DNA from: Spisula solida
Taxonomy: Eukaryota; Mollusca; Bivalvia; Venerida; Mactridae
Assembly: GCA_947247005.1 (NCBI GenBank)
Contig: OX365956.1
Location: forward strand, 15,334,089-15,398,088
Direction: 5' to 3'
DNA: 64,000 nucleotides
Shown here: piece by piece, positions 20,868 through 32,293 of the stretch
How positions within the stretch are numbered: the stretch's first letter is position 1
How the letters are laid out: every line of letters begins with the position of its first letter
The notes under the pieces: model-generated
Seen by the model: the letters and a program-made list of their open reading frames with translations, nothing else
What the model was told of the DNA's origin: nothing
The model's database searches: none
Program-made: the position numbers and the translations under genes

Positions 20868-21141
20868 GTTATAGTTAGAACATATTAAGTAAATTTTAAT
20901 GATTAAAAAGGGCGGAGCGAGCGGAGCGAGCGAAGCGAAGCGATGCCTTTTTAGTCATTAAAATTTACTTAATATGTTCTAACTAACTTAGAATATAACA
21001 TTCTGCATTCTGATTGGCCGATAGAAATTAGCGCCAACGCAAGACGTCAAGCCTGTTATGAGAAAATTTTAATGATTAAATTTTCATTTAACCGCGAAAA
21101 TGCGGCGTTTTCATTGGCTTATAATGTAGATTATATTCTAA
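20868..21141. mobile_element. Palindromic MITE with GC-rich loop, copy 2
   Basis: Near-identical to the copies at 910 and 42714. The hairpin loop is longer here because the GGAGCGAGC unit is repeated, giving GCGGAGCGAGCGGAGCGAGC. All arm and tail segments are intact. Confidence 0.88.
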
Positions 21142-21566
21142 ATAAAAGTAATATCCATATCTGTATTAAGAATAATACTGAGTGTTAAATTTTAATTTGT
21201 ATAGTTACGTGGTTTATAACTAAAATTATTATTTAGTGAACATATATGTTTTATTGCTTCTTGTTGTAGTTTTCTGTTTGGTAACTGCTTAGCTTTAAAT
21301 TATTAATACGTGATTAGACTTGTTTCATGTGTGTAGAAATACCAACTTGTGTTCACCTTTTCCGCGACAAACTGCCCTGTCCGCTTTTCCTATGTTGACT
21401 CTTTTGTTTTTCTTTGTTTTTCTTGTTTTCATCTTACATTTATAATAAATCCATCGTTATTTAAACCGATTGCATAATCACCTTTTGGCACTTGTTACAG
21501 TCATATGGAAATTTTATTGTGTTATTTGTATGTTCCCATTGGCCTGCGGCTTAATGAATTGAAATA
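21142..21566. other. Gene-free sequence
   Basis: No supported feature between the two mobile elements. Confidence 0.45.
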
Positions 21567-21568
21567 TA

Positions 21569-22535
21569 CAGGGTGTCCAAAAAGACAGTATACTGTTTCA
21601 GTGTATATTTATAAACTCTCTTCATTCTGCTATCGTAAAGATATTTTACACATGTGCAGGCAAAAGATGTTATTTATTTTCTGGGACCAGTTTTAAGATT
21701 ATAACTTGGATAATTTTAAGAAAAAATGTAAATCTACTGAAATTACCTTATTTTGCCCGTGACGTCTATTCAGTAATTTATGATGTTCTTAAGATGTCCA
21801 CCCTTCTTACGTGTTCCTTCTTGCACTTCTTTTAATCTATTGATAACATTAGCACATGTGTCTACACTGATCTTCTTACCTTCTCTTTTGATGTTTCTCG
21901 TGAGCATCGACGTGTCTGTTGGCTTTGTGCTGTACACTAGCAATTTCACATAGTACCACAAGAATAATTTGCAATGATTTTTATCCGGGCTGTGGGTGGG
22001 CCATGTCACACCACAGTGATATTTCCTGGAAATTACTTTGGATCCAACTGTTTAAAGGAATTCATCCAACCCCTTATGTACAATGTGTGGCCCTGCCACA
22101 TCTTGCATGAGCTATGCATCATTCAAAACAATAAATCATCTGCGGTGTTTACGAATGAGCTGGTTTAACAAAGACAAGTAACAAATTGAGTTTATTTCTT
22201 TCTATCGTACTATCTGAATTGCTAGTGTACAATCTAAAACCAACATATCTATGCTGCTGAGGAACATCAAAAGATCAGGTAAGCCATATGTGCAAATGTA
22301 ATTTCAAAAGAACGAGTGCAAGAAGGGAAATGTCAGAAGGCGACATGCATCGTGCAAACGTCGTCAATTGCTACAAAATAACGTCTCGGACAAAATAAGG
22401 TAATTTTAGAAAATTGACATTTTTCTAAAAAATATCCGGGTTATAATCTATAATTATAACTTTCGTTGCGATAGTAGAATGAAAAGGTTTGATAGATAGA
22501 TACTGAAACTGTATACTTTATTTTTGGACATCCCG
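21569..22535. mobile_element. Fold-back Tc1/mariner-type element with about 320-370-bp inverted arms
   Basis: Ends CAGGGTGTCCAAAAAGACAG (left) and, inverted, CGGGATGTCCAAAAATAAAG (right) are bordered by TA at 21567-21568 and 22536-22537. The inversion is not confined to the tips: the right third (from about 22222) is an inverted copy of the left third, including GATTATAACTTGGATAATTT, TACCTTATTTTG and the CTAGTGTACA..CCAAC segment. Both arms therefore derive from the C-terminal end of the transposase gene, and the element cannot move by itself. Confidence 0.85.
21770..22110 (-). pseudogene. Mariner/IS630-type transposase C-terminal fragment
   Basis: The minus-strand frame reads QDVAGPHIVHKGLDEF, a stop, then SKVISRKYHCGVTWPTHSPD, FLWYYVKLLVYSTKPT and a helical tail (ANVINRLKEVQEGTRKKGGH). 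The family pattern is QDGAPPH...WLDE....W..RSPDLTP.D.FLWGYLK. QD (second catalytic acid) and SPD survive. The third acidic residue, expected four after SPD, is replaced, and an in-frame TAA interrupts. The copy is dead and lacks the N-terminal half. Confidence 0.75.
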
Positions 22536-22537
22536 TA

Positions 22538-23643
22538 TCTAGCATCTATCATATAAAACTTGGAACGGGCATTGGAAGCGTGTAATCATCGTGCTATGCA
22601 AATTTGATCTGATGTATTTATCAATACTTTAATTTCTACCGGTAAACTGCAAGGTATGTTTCTTTTTTGTTGGGAATAAAATTATCGAAAATGGGCAAAT
22701 GTTATTTTCATCAAATTCTGAATTACGCCATGGAACAATTCATACCTGTGTTATCTTCCGCATCTTAAAAGGTCTGCAACACCCATCAGAACAAGTTACA
22801 TGTGAAATAAATAAATAAATATGAAATGTCAATGACTTTTGTGATCGCAACGTCTAAAACACTAAGAACCACTGAGTTAAATTTGCAGCTGAAAATATCG
22901 CTGTATGCAGCATTTGTACATGGCAAAAGTAGTCAAATTCTGTATTTGTTGACTTTGTGCCACATAGTAATGAGACAATTAGATATTATCAGATGCTATT
23001 TTATCGCAAATAATTACCCTTTTCTTCTCCTTTGTCATCGTATTGGGTATCCAACAGCACACACCGTGTTCATAAGAAAATTATGTGGTGAATTAAAGGA
23101 ACTGTCAGTGATAAGTCCGTCTTTATTTAGTTAAACATGTTTGTTAGTTGGTAACTAACTATACAGGGTCGTGTACATAAATGTAATTGCATTCTTCTAG
23201 ATTTGAATCGAAATGTGCACCTATGAAACATCAATGCAGGCATGGATCACAAAAATCATAAATTTCATATAAAATGTTCAGGTTTTGTTTGCATTCAGTG
23301 TATTACAAACGTATGTCTCGCTTGAATACATCATTACTTTGGTATAGTCGGTTGGTGATCAGATAAGACACCCATGAACATTAAATATCTTAAAAATAAA
23401 GTATCCATTTGTATCCTGATTTAGCGCAGTTCATTTAAATTACATTTACCAAATATGTGTATAAATTTGAAAATTTGACATTTTCTATTGAATTATTAAG
23501 TTTTTTTCCACTAAGCATATGCTATTATTTTTCATTTTCATCAAACAAAGGACATGGAGTAAAATAATCCTAACGATCATACAATTAGATGAATATTATT
23601 GTGTTTGAGAATACACGACTGAGAATAATACGATAAATGTTAC
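22538..23643. other. Gene-free sequence with a locally repeated segment
   Basis: About 22880-23000 (CTGAAAATATCGCTGTATGC and following) is paralogous to about 24475-24570, a short diverged local duplication. A 102-codon plus-strand frame (22826-23134) covers it but is not coding-like. Confidence 0.4.
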
Positions 23644-23858
23644 CTTGTTTGGATAGAAAGGTACATATAAATCTTCTGATTGCAATGATGACTTGTACAA
23701 ACATCTCTTGAGTGTAGATCCTTTCTTAAAACAGAAAAGATCATACATGCTGATGTCTAGGGCCTCATTTATCTTTCCAATGGCCACTGATGCGTCACCT
23801 TTTGCACAGTAATTTTGGACCAATTTGCTGATTTGTGCTGTTCTGGTCACGTCAAACA
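23644..23858 (-). CDS. Unassigned coding-like exon, upstream of SLC22
   Basis: The minus-strand frame encodes FDVTRTAQISKLVQNYCAKG, DASVAIGKINEALDISMYDL, FCFKKGSTLKRCLYKSSLQS and EDLYVPFYPNK, ending exactly at donor AAG|GTAACA. Composition (K, D, E, S and four C) is unlike random AT-rich frames. The acceptor TATGAG is weak, so the 5' edge is tentative. No partner exon or family is recognised. It could be a relic of a secreted or extracellular-domain protein. Confidence 0.4.
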
Positions 23859-23859
23859 C

Positions 23860-25158
23860 TCATACATAGTTGCTCTATTTTACACTTGAAATTTGTATTG
23901 AAAGTCAATGCAAATTACACTTTTCGGTGTATTAAAATTCCGTTCGATTTCATGAGAGTTGGTAAGGTTGTTGTAATAAGGTATGCAATATTTAGGTCTA
24001 ATCAGAATGTTACCTTTTGAGATATGTAATGTTGATAGGGGCCAAGCTGATCGCAAATTGACTATAGCCACTTTCCAACACGTTTCACAGCCATAATGGT
24101 ATGCAGTGATACAAATTGTCCTATCTAAAATGTTTTAGTTTCGATAGCTAGATTTTATCTCTTGAATATTTACTGTATCATGTCAATAAATATACAGTGT
24201 ATGTACATTATGATGAGACTCAATATTAATTTAAAACTACCCAACATTTTGAATCATGGTGAATCAAACCGCATTGTAACTTGTCATATAAATAATTGAC
24301 ATTGATTGATGGTAACATTGCCTTGTACTTTTTCATTATGTGATCAACCATTAAAGTTTTGTAAACCTCACTAGAGATGTTTGAAACCTATCTGAAACAA
24401 AATCAGTATAATATACATGTATCTATCTGAATAGTGTTGTTTAAATCACTTTTCTCATTGTAATGAAACAGCATGTGATGAAAATATCTCAATATGTTGC
24501 ATTTGTACGTGCCATTTTTTTGCACATACAGTATTTGTTTAGTTTTTGGCAAATAATGATGCGATATGGAGAGATATTTGTATATGAGCCGTTATCCAGG
24601 AAAACCGGGCTTAATGACAAAATTATGAAAATCATAATATTTTTATCATTAGCAAGATAAAACCCTTATAAACAGTTTGTGGAAATTTGAGCATATAATA
24701 CAAAAATGTAACAACAACTTACAAAGTTACAGACCTTTAGAACTTACCACTCCCGTCTACTTTTTGGGTGACGTCGCAACGTCATTCAAATGTTACTTGA
24801 CGTTACGTTAACTAGTACATCAGAAATCCAGCATTTCATAAATTATTGACGTAAACGTTTCAAAATAGTATCGCAATTTAACTTTATATTCTAATTTAAA
24901 TAAAAGACATCAAAATAATGAATAGTTGCTTTTAGAGAAAAGTAGCTTCTGATTCTAACCACTCACCCCTCGTTTTTCTCAATACGGTTGCTTTTCATAA
25001 ATGGGTCACCATAGCAACGACATAATTTATTTTGACATAATTCATGTGAAAAAATAAATCTAAGAGATTACTATAATATCCAATTATTTAAAGTTAAATC
25101 GACAACCATGATATTTTTCTTATTTTAGAGCATTTTTTATAATCCAATTACATAATTC
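23860..25158. other. Gene-free sequence
   Basis: Apart from the paralogous segment near 24475-24570 and a GACGTCGC/CAACGTCA-rich patch at about 24770-24810, nothing is seen. Confidence 0.4.
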
Positions 25159-25215
25159 CTATATAATGTCACTAAACCCGGTTTTTACTAGAGAACCACT
25201 CATATATATACTTAC

Positions 25216-25291
25216 AAAGTCTAAAACAAACCGAGGTCCAAGGGCAGTACCAAATCTTGCAAGTATGCTCAGGAATCCAAACCCAGTTTTT
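25216..25291 (-). pseudogene. Isolated duplicate of SLC22 exon 9 with intact splice sites
   Basis: Encodes KTGFGFLSILARFGTALG and onward to PRFVLDF, against TTGFGFLSVLARLGAVIG..PQFVYL in the true exon 9. It has the same acceptor (GGTACGTAG), the same entry phase and a GTAAGT donor, and is one codon longer. Flanking text at 25370-25430 matches intron 7 next to exon 8, but exon 8 and most of intron 8 are missing between them. This is a remnant of a duplicated SLC22 gene, about 5.8 kb upstream of the intact gene's start. No other exon of a second copy was found nearby. Confidence 0.85.
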
Positions 25292-25531
25292 CTACGTACC
25301 ATAGATGATGAAAACAGCCAGACATGACAAGCAACAACGACATTGACACTACCAGTTCTAGGAGTTTGACAGAGTTTCCAAGCTTGTGAAACCAGACAAT
25401 TCATATTCATACTCCTGATTTAGTGATCTAGGTATATACTGTATATTGTATAAATACAGAGGCATTTTCTCCGCCTCATACTCCGCATCATGCCGTTCTG
25501 TATATAGTTTATATCAATTGATAATGCTTTC

Positions 25532-25759
25532 TTAAGGTAACGCTGCCACGGCTAGTGAGGTTTGTTGAGGACCATGCACATGGTCAACGGGTGATGGTAT
25601 TGGTTCTGTTTCCGGTTGGCTGGCTCTGATGCTATGTTCGCAAAGGTGTAGTTTCGATGTCCCTGTAATGCCTTTGGCCAAGACTATATTAATTACCAAG
25701 ATTAATACTATCATTGTTGTGAACTTCAATTTACCATTAAAGGATATGTCAACGATCAT
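25532..25759 (-). CDS. Candidate small secreted peptide or first exon, 75 aa
   Basis: A true ATG at 25759 opens MIVDISFNGKLKFTT, a hydrophobic MIVLILVINIVLAKG core like a signal peptide, then GTSKLHLCEHSIRASQPETE and a proline-rich PIPSPVDHVHGPQQTS tail to TAA. It may be a short complete ORF or a first exon spliced before the stop. It sits just upstream, on the same strand, of the duplicated SLC22 exon. No family is recognised. Confidence 0.3.
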   Translation of the reverse strand: MIVDISFNGKLKFTTMIVLILVINIVLAKGITGTSKLHLCEHSIRASQPETEPIPSPVDHVHGPQQTSLAVAALP

Positions 25760-25789
25760 GTGAAGAAGTTAAAATTATTTTTGACATAA

Positions 25790-26740
25790 AGCAGCATACA
25801 CCTTTAAGGCAACAATCCTAATTTATTTCTTAAATTTCTTCAGCTATAACAGTACCGTTTTAGTGACGTCTGTCGCATTAAACCAGCGTTCATGTCATCC
25901 ACGATTTCACAAGCAATTTAATTGGCAATTATAAATGCAAACATCAACAGAATGGTAATTAACTTTTGTAGTAGTTCCTGCTATTGTCAGGCTGATTACC
26001 ATCAGAATCTTAGAATGTTAATCTCTCAAACTCTGACTTTTCTAACAATTCTCGTGTTAAACTAAATTAAATGTCATTATTATTTTATGAGCATCAGAAG
26101 CTATAAAACCTTTGTAAAATATGCTGGAAAATTGTCCATGCTTTCCTTACTTGTTCTCTTCCTTTATCAATCCTCTGTCTATCCTGACAGTCACATACTC
26201 CGGATGTTACTATACTATGTATGTAATTAGTTTGTTATTTTGATAAGGAGCGGGATTAATATAAGTTTCAAAAACTTGTTTCCCAATCCTTTAACAATTG
26301 AAATGTATCATACACATGTTGTAAAATATTTGCTGAATAAATACTGTTTAAACTATACTTGTCACAGATGCTCGAGGGCAAAAACTTGTTTTCATTTTTA
26401 AGAATGTCAAAGCGTATTGGAACTATAGATTGAATGAACTCAGATGAGCTAACCTGATCGATTGTGTCTGTTATTTTGTTAGCACTGCCAATGGGATTCC
26501 AATTTCGGATGAGGGATACTTTTTAAAGTTAACAATGTCAAAGCGTACTTTAACTATATAATGTACTCACTATACTGCAGTGTGGTGCTACCATCAGAGG
26601 CAGGTTCGATTCTAATTCAAACATGTTTTGTGACTAATCACTGTAATCTGCAAGACGTAGTTAATACGTATTTCGATATATTACCTTATTTTATGCTATT
26701 TATAATTCATGGCATTTATATGGCTGAACCCTTTCGTCTG
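25790..26740. repeat. Duplicated block, paralogous to about 48790-49390
   Basis: ACACCTTTAAGGCAA, GATTTCACAAGCAATT, TTCCTGCTATTGTCAGGCT, TCAAACTCTGAC, AATGTCAAAGCGTA and GGCATTTATATGGCTGAAC recur in the same order at 48.8-49.4 kb. The right-hand copy lacks some internal segments. No gene in either copy. Confidence 0.8.
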
Positions 26741-26952
26741 TAACAAATTGCAAATACGAATTGGAAACTCAATTCATTGATAGTATCTAAGTGAATGGCG
26801 TCTTGTACTCGAAAGTAACGAAATGCAGACGCGGCTTTGTAATTTCAAATAGTATTTACAATGAATTAATTTTACTGACAACAAGTGTCAGGTCGGCCAA
26901 TGAAAATTAATCCTCCGCCAATATGTATAATTTTAATGTAAATCAAGAAGAT

Positions 26953-27330
26953 ATTCTTAACATCATGTTAACTAGCATAATAGATACCGCATTTACAGTA
27001 AACTATGCTGGTTTAACACGTCACACGTCAGAGAAAAGCTTACTGGAAAGTTACCAGCTTATGCAGTCCACCGAAGATGTTGACATAAAATCTACACTAA
27101 ACTGCGATGACGCTATTCTCATTGTAATTTAGTTATTCTTAACATCATGTTTGACATATACTGCAAAACTAGCATAATAAATACCGCATTTACAGTAAAC
27201 TATGCTGCATTGACACGTCACACGTCAGAGAAAAGCTTACTGGAAAGTTACCAGCTTATGCAGACCACCGAAGATGTTGACATAAAATCTACACTAAACT
27301 GCGATGGCGCTATTCTCATTGGAATCAAGT
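26953..27330. repeat. Tandem duplication of about 190 bp, two units
   Basis: ATTCTTAACATCATGTT opens both units; the second has an extra GACATATACTGCAAA. Internal identity is high (a handful of changes over about 170 bases), so the event is recent. Frames are open across both units on the plus strand (26923-27132 and 27147-27509, the latter 120 codons) and partly on the minus strand. I do not recognise a protein. Confidence 0.85.
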
Positions 27331-27509
27331 TATGTCCTTGGAAATATACCAGACTATATTGTACACGTAGTAATCTAAGATCATCATGCGTACGAGGTAA
27401 ACACGCTCGTAAAGTTGGCTTCCGCATGGTTAATGCGTTTTATATTTCAGTGAACACATTCTTAATGCAGTTTTTTTCAATTTACAACACTACTGCATCA
27501 AACAAATAA

Positions 27510-29060
27510 ACGTAAACCTATTCCAAAATCCACAACTTCAATCTCAGTCCAGACTAGTTCATGAATAACATATATTCGGTGAATAATCTTGGATTTTTAA
27601 AAGCATCCCAGCTTATTTTGAAGAAATACCAACACTAGTATTTAAATACAAATATAATTCATTGACAAAGCATCATGCTTGTACAGTGTATAGATGAATG
27701 TCTTGAGGAGTTATTTCGGAACAGAAACCATTACTCATTTTCATTTTGTCGTCATATGCTAACATATGTCTCTAGGTTTTACTGACTCTTTCCATTGTCA
27801 TGCAAAGCCTATATTTTGTAAAGATGTTCATAGTCACGTTTGTCTTGGAATATAATCTGTTTTTGTCTTATTATCGTGGTGTTTATATTCCCTTGATTAC
27901 GGTTTAGAAATTCGGCTTGTAAAAAACATGCAGTAGTGCTGTCATATTTCAACATTTAACCATACAGTAAAGGTTTTGGCCGTGGAAGTGAAGTCAGTGT
28001 ACACTACGCAAAAAGATAATTACAAATTAGAAATGGAAAGCAGCACGCAGCTCATAGATGCACATCGATAGAAACACAAGAACATCAAATTACAGAGGGC
28101 ACACAAAACACCATATACATAACACTTGGACAGTCACAAGTGTATTCTGCAACTCATCAACAAATAAGGTGCATGCATTAATGTTGGAAACGACAACTCT
28201 GATACGCGGCAATCCTAATACAGAACATGCACTGAACATCGTGCACAATGCATATATTAGTGGGTCCGTCTGTAGACCATATCCTATCCAATTAAGGACT
28301 CAGGAAGACAAAGTTCATAGTGAGTTTGACCTACTGTGACATTAACATGAAAAGTGGTTTTCCATCAATTCTCAAGATTGCTTACACCATATGTCGGATC
28401 ATTTACCGAGTAAAATATACATTTTATACTGAAATATGATTGTTACAGCAACGCAATTTGGAATACATGACGCAGGGTTCCGTCGATTTATTTTGTGTTA
28501 ATATCTTTGCTCCATCATTTTCCGTTCACGGTGAATTTTTTTTTATCAAGAATTCATGGGTGTACCCAACGACACTATGTAGTTCTTCGTTTTAAATTAT
28601 GACATCACATTCAAGCCGTTACAAAGAAACTGGTTATCCTGTCAAGCAACTCTTAACTTTTATGTATCATAGAAAGAGGGCATAAAATTATGTCCTGTCT
28701 TTCTATTGACCATTGGTTAAATCGATCAATATGTACATGAACGAGTATATACTGTCGAATACCCCTCGCTTTTGGGCAACTGATGAATACATGTACATGT
28801 ATTCAATTTTTCTGGTTATTCTCTATTTCACAAATTCCATGACTTGATCAATCTGATTATATTACGTTCTCTTGACATCATTTGAGACATATTGTATACA
28901 AATATAAACAGGAAGTTGAGATCATTAGACCGTCTTTCATATCAAACTGTTATAAAATACTTCAATTTATAATTTCAAATTCCTTCATAACAAACTGACA
29001 AACTATGTGCTGTACCCGAAGGTTTCCGAAATGAAATTCAATTGAAAAAACACGACTGAT
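27510..29060. other. Gene-free sequence
   Basis: No feature supported. A 93-codon plus-strand frame (28058-28339) has no recognisable domain. Confidence 0.4.
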
Positions 29061-29091
29061 TTCCGAATAATGTTTTAGACTTACTAGTTAC

Positions 29092-29334
29092 CGATTTTAA
29101 TATTGTCATTTTTGGACAATGTGCCAATTTGTAGGATACGGTTACTAGATACGACAAATGGGACAACAACTGCAGGGGACATTGTCTTCCTGATGATGTT
29201 GAGAAGTTGTCTTCTGCTTGTTTGTGAGTACGTGCTAGGTGACATGTGGTTCCGGTAACACTTGTTAAATCCACATCCGTATATATAACAGAGTGAAAGG
29301 TTGACAACAGGATAAAAACAGACACATTCGAGCA
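29092..29334 (-). pseudogene. Unassigned coding-like exon, partly duplicated at 31.46-31.6 kb
   Basis: A minus-strand ATG frame reads MLECVCFYPVVNLSLCYIYG, CGFNKCYRNHMSPSTYSQTS, RRQLLNIIRKTMSPAVVVPF and VVSSNRILQIGTLSKNDNIK, ending near donor AAAATCG|GTAACT. A second frame is also open for 100 codons, so the frame is not settled. The 5' part recurs at about 31465-31600, where the same frame meets a stop after the second codon. If this was ever a gene, the second copy is dead. Confidence 0.25.
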
Positions 29335-30070
29335 TTCCAAACAACCACCTGATGTTGTCAGATAAAATGGTATACTGTTTTATCCAGTATGAATGGAGCA
29401 TGTGTCATAGAACTACAAACTTAGTTTTCAGCTGTAATGTGTATTATACGAGGGGCGTTCAGAAATAACGTAGACTTTTGCTGTAAAAGGATCAATGTTG
29501 TAGACAGATTATATATGAACATGTTTTTTGAAATCGGAATTATCAGGCCACCTGATTGCATATTTTTCAAAACATTTTTATGGATATTATAGATATGCCC
29601 GCCAGTTACATAACCATGGTTACGTGTACCTGGTTTTGAGAAGCCATATTTTTTGACAGACTTGTTACAGATTTACCTAATTTGGTGTACTGATCGCAGA
29701 AAAATTTAGAATTGTGATGAGGTAGTTATAATTTTCGTACTACAACAAATGCGAACTTTACAGTAAAAGTTTACGTTATTTCTGAACATCCCTTGTATAA
29801 CATTGATATGCTCATAAATGATATGCTTAAAGGATTATAACAACTCGGAAAGGGAATCAGCACTCCAACAACGCAGGAGTGTACTTAAGGCACAAAAAGA
29901 AACACACACACAAAGAAAACGTATCGCTGATCACACGAACAAACCACAATGAACATAAAAATGAGGGATATAAAACTTACCAGCTCCTTGTGTCAATTTA
30001 GTATGTGATGTTTTTATGTTTTCTATTCGAGGCTGTTTAGGTTTAGCGCTGCCTTCCCTGTACAATTTTC
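29250..30070. repeat. Duplicated block, paralogous to about 31440-31950
   Basis: ATCCGTATATATAACAGA, CAAACAACCACCTGATGTTG, CAGCACTCCA, GAAACACA and a TAGTGCTGC[A/C]TTCCCTGT end occur in the same order in both. The left copy alone carries the MITE at 29449-29795. Confidence 0.85.
29449..29795. mobile_element. 347-bp MITE with CGAGGGGCGTTCAGAAATAA ends
   Basis: The left end CGAGGGGCGTTCAGAAATAA and the inverted right end CAAGGGATGTTCAGAAATAA continue as matching arms through ACTTTTGCTGTAAA. TA flanks both sides (29447-29448, 29796-29797). The paralogue at about 31635 reads GTGTATTATACAACATTAAT with one TA and no insert. This gives a Tc1/mariner-type TA target directly from the sequence. No coding content. 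Confidence 0.9.
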
Positions 30071-30134
30071 TATTATCGTTTTACAACCCCCTCACACCCT
30101 TTCTCTCGTTATGAACTCTATTTAAGCGTTCACT

Positions 30135-30550
30135 ATCATGATAATCAAAATCCTTGCGAATTCTTCTTGTGAGGCTATGTGAAATCGCTAGTGTACAGCA
30201 CAAAGCCAACAGGCACGTATATGCTCACGAGAAACATCAAAAGAGAAGGTAAGGAAATCAGTTTAGACACATGTGCAAATGTTATCAATAGTTTAAAATA
30301 AGTGCAAGAAGGAAAACGTAAGATAGGGTGGACATCTTGAGAACGTCATAAATTACTGAATAGACGTCAAGGGCAAAATAAGGTATTTTCAGTAAATTTA
30401 CATTTTTCTAAAAATTATCCAAGTTATAATCTTAAAACTGGTCCCAGAAAAACTTTTTTCTACACATGTATAAATTTTCTTTACGATAGTAGCATGAAGA
30501 GATTTTATAAATATACAGTGAAACTGTATACTTTCTTTTGGGACACCCTG
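30135..30550 (+). pseudogene. Second mariner-type transposase C-terminal relic with one terminal repeat
   Basis: The plus-strand frame reads PCEFFL, stop, GYVKSLVYSTKPTGTYMLTR, NIKREGKEISLDTCANVINS, LK, stop. It is the sister of the fragment at 21.8 kb. Here the third acidic residue (E of PCEFFL) is kept, but stops interrupt. It ends in GGGACACCCTG, the inverse of CAGGGTGTCC, next to TA at 30551-30552. No left end was found. Confidence 0.75.
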
Positions 30551-31450
30551 TATATACTGTATTTGTCCCAGCAGATAGTCAACTTGACAGCTACTGAAAA
30601 TAGTAAAAAGAAGTACAATGACATGTCCATTTTTCACGAGTATGTTAAAGAGATCGAAGTCCGGATCATAGCAGTAAAACTAACAACGATCGCAATGTCA
30701 TATTTTTAGTTCATATATTAAGACTTTCTGTTCTGAAGAATGAAAATAACAGACCCTATTGGGGGGCTCATATCAACAACACTAGGAATAAATCTAGCGT
30801 CGCGTTTAAGAACATGTCATTAAGATGAATCCACAAGAGGCTCTGTTATCTATACAAGGCAAAATAATATTATGTTTAATAAAAAAATATATATTTGTGT
30901 AATACAGTTAGTTATTCAACGTGTTGTCACTGTTTCATTATATAAATATACACTAATAAATAATTACGGAGCATGGAATGACATATCTAGTACACGCGTA
31001 ATTGCAGCTCAATGCTGATTAAAGAATTACCGACGTGATGTAACGGGTGGAAAGAAATAATTGGGCAACAAAGTAAAGAATTTAAGGTTTAACACATTAA
31101 CACACCCACTATTGATTGTACGTGTGCAAAGCAATAATGTAGTCTGAAGTGAAAGCCAGAAAGCGTTAATGTAAACTTACTGAGATGCATTAGTTCAAGC
31201 GCTACATTGTAACGACTAGAAATGTAATCCTTGTATCATTGCCGCAGCTAATTGAAGGAATACGTCTCAATATATAAGATTAACCCCTTTGTACTGCAGG
31301 AACATCAGAATGCTGAATGCCTAAATATTATACCCGTCTATATTTTAAAACGAGTATAAGCAAATCTCAACCAAAGTCGTAATTTTCAACCATTTGAAGA
31401 ACTTTTGTCACCAGCACTTGAATTAATGTTGTTTGTTTATAAGCATAGGA
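30551..31450. repeat. Duplicated block, paralogous to about 49765-51240 and in part 33300-33700
   Basis: CAGATAGTCAA, TCCATTTTTCAC, GATCGAAGTCCGGATCATA and AGAGGCTCTGTT recur at 49.78-50.51 kb. TTCAACGTGTTGTCA, ATGCTGATTAAAGA and GAAATGTAAT recur at both 33.3 and 50.57 kb, so this part exists three times. Confidence 0.8.
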
Positions 31451-31950
31451 AAACTTGTAAGATCAACATCCGTATATATAACAGAATAAAGGTTGAAAAC
31501 AAGATAAAAGCGAACAAATTAGAGCATTTCAAACAACCACCTGATGTTGTCAGATAAAATGGTATACTCTTTTATCCAGTTTGATTGGAGCATGTGTTAT
31601 AGAAGTCCACACATAGTTTTAAGTTGTAATGTGTATTATACAACATTAATTCGTTCATAATATGCTTAAATATAATAATAAATCGGAAGATCAGCACTCC
31701 ACACAGCAGTGTTCTAATGGCACAAGAAGAAACACAAACAAAAAGAACGAAACAAAAACACACGTATGACAAGTACAATCTACAAACATATGTGTCAATT
31801 TGTTTCAATAAAAGAGTTTACGAGCGTTGGGCAGTGTGCTGTGTACATGTAATTGTGGTATGTGATGTGTTAATGTTTTCTCTCCAAGGCTTTTAACGTT
31901 TAGTGCTGCATTCCCTGTCCGATTTACTATTATTGTTTTACACCCCCCTT
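31440..31950. repeat. Right copy of the 29.25-30.07 kb duplication
   Basis: Same landmarks in the same order as the left copy but without the MITE, so it serves as the empty-site control. It is followed by CCCCCCTTCCTCTCACCCCC simple repeats. Confidence 0.85.
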
Positions 31951-32293
31951 CCTCTCACCCCCCTTCCTCTCACACCCCTTTTCGCTTTCGATGTTTTTGA
32001 ACTCTCTACGCATACACTATTATAGTAATCTCCATTTCATGTTTTAGATGACATCGAGTCATAGTTCTGTTTACTTGAACTTTATTCTTTAGTACAAACA
32101 TTAAAATAAAAAACCGTGCACAAGGTGAGGCAATTTATTCCTTTAGAAACGGAATTGAAACTATAACTCCACAACCCGTTAATTGGAATTTTAAATAATG
32201 TTAATTTTGGTTATAAGTTTAATGCCAGAAACTTAAATTCTACTAAATCAGAGAATAATCCTGGCAAATCGTGAACTGTGTACAGAAACAATA

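Noticed and set aside
30494..30709. 71-codon plus-strand frame
   Set aside because: It begins in the terminal repeat of the mariner relic and continues into a duplicated non-coding block whose partner at 49.8 kb does not keep the frame.
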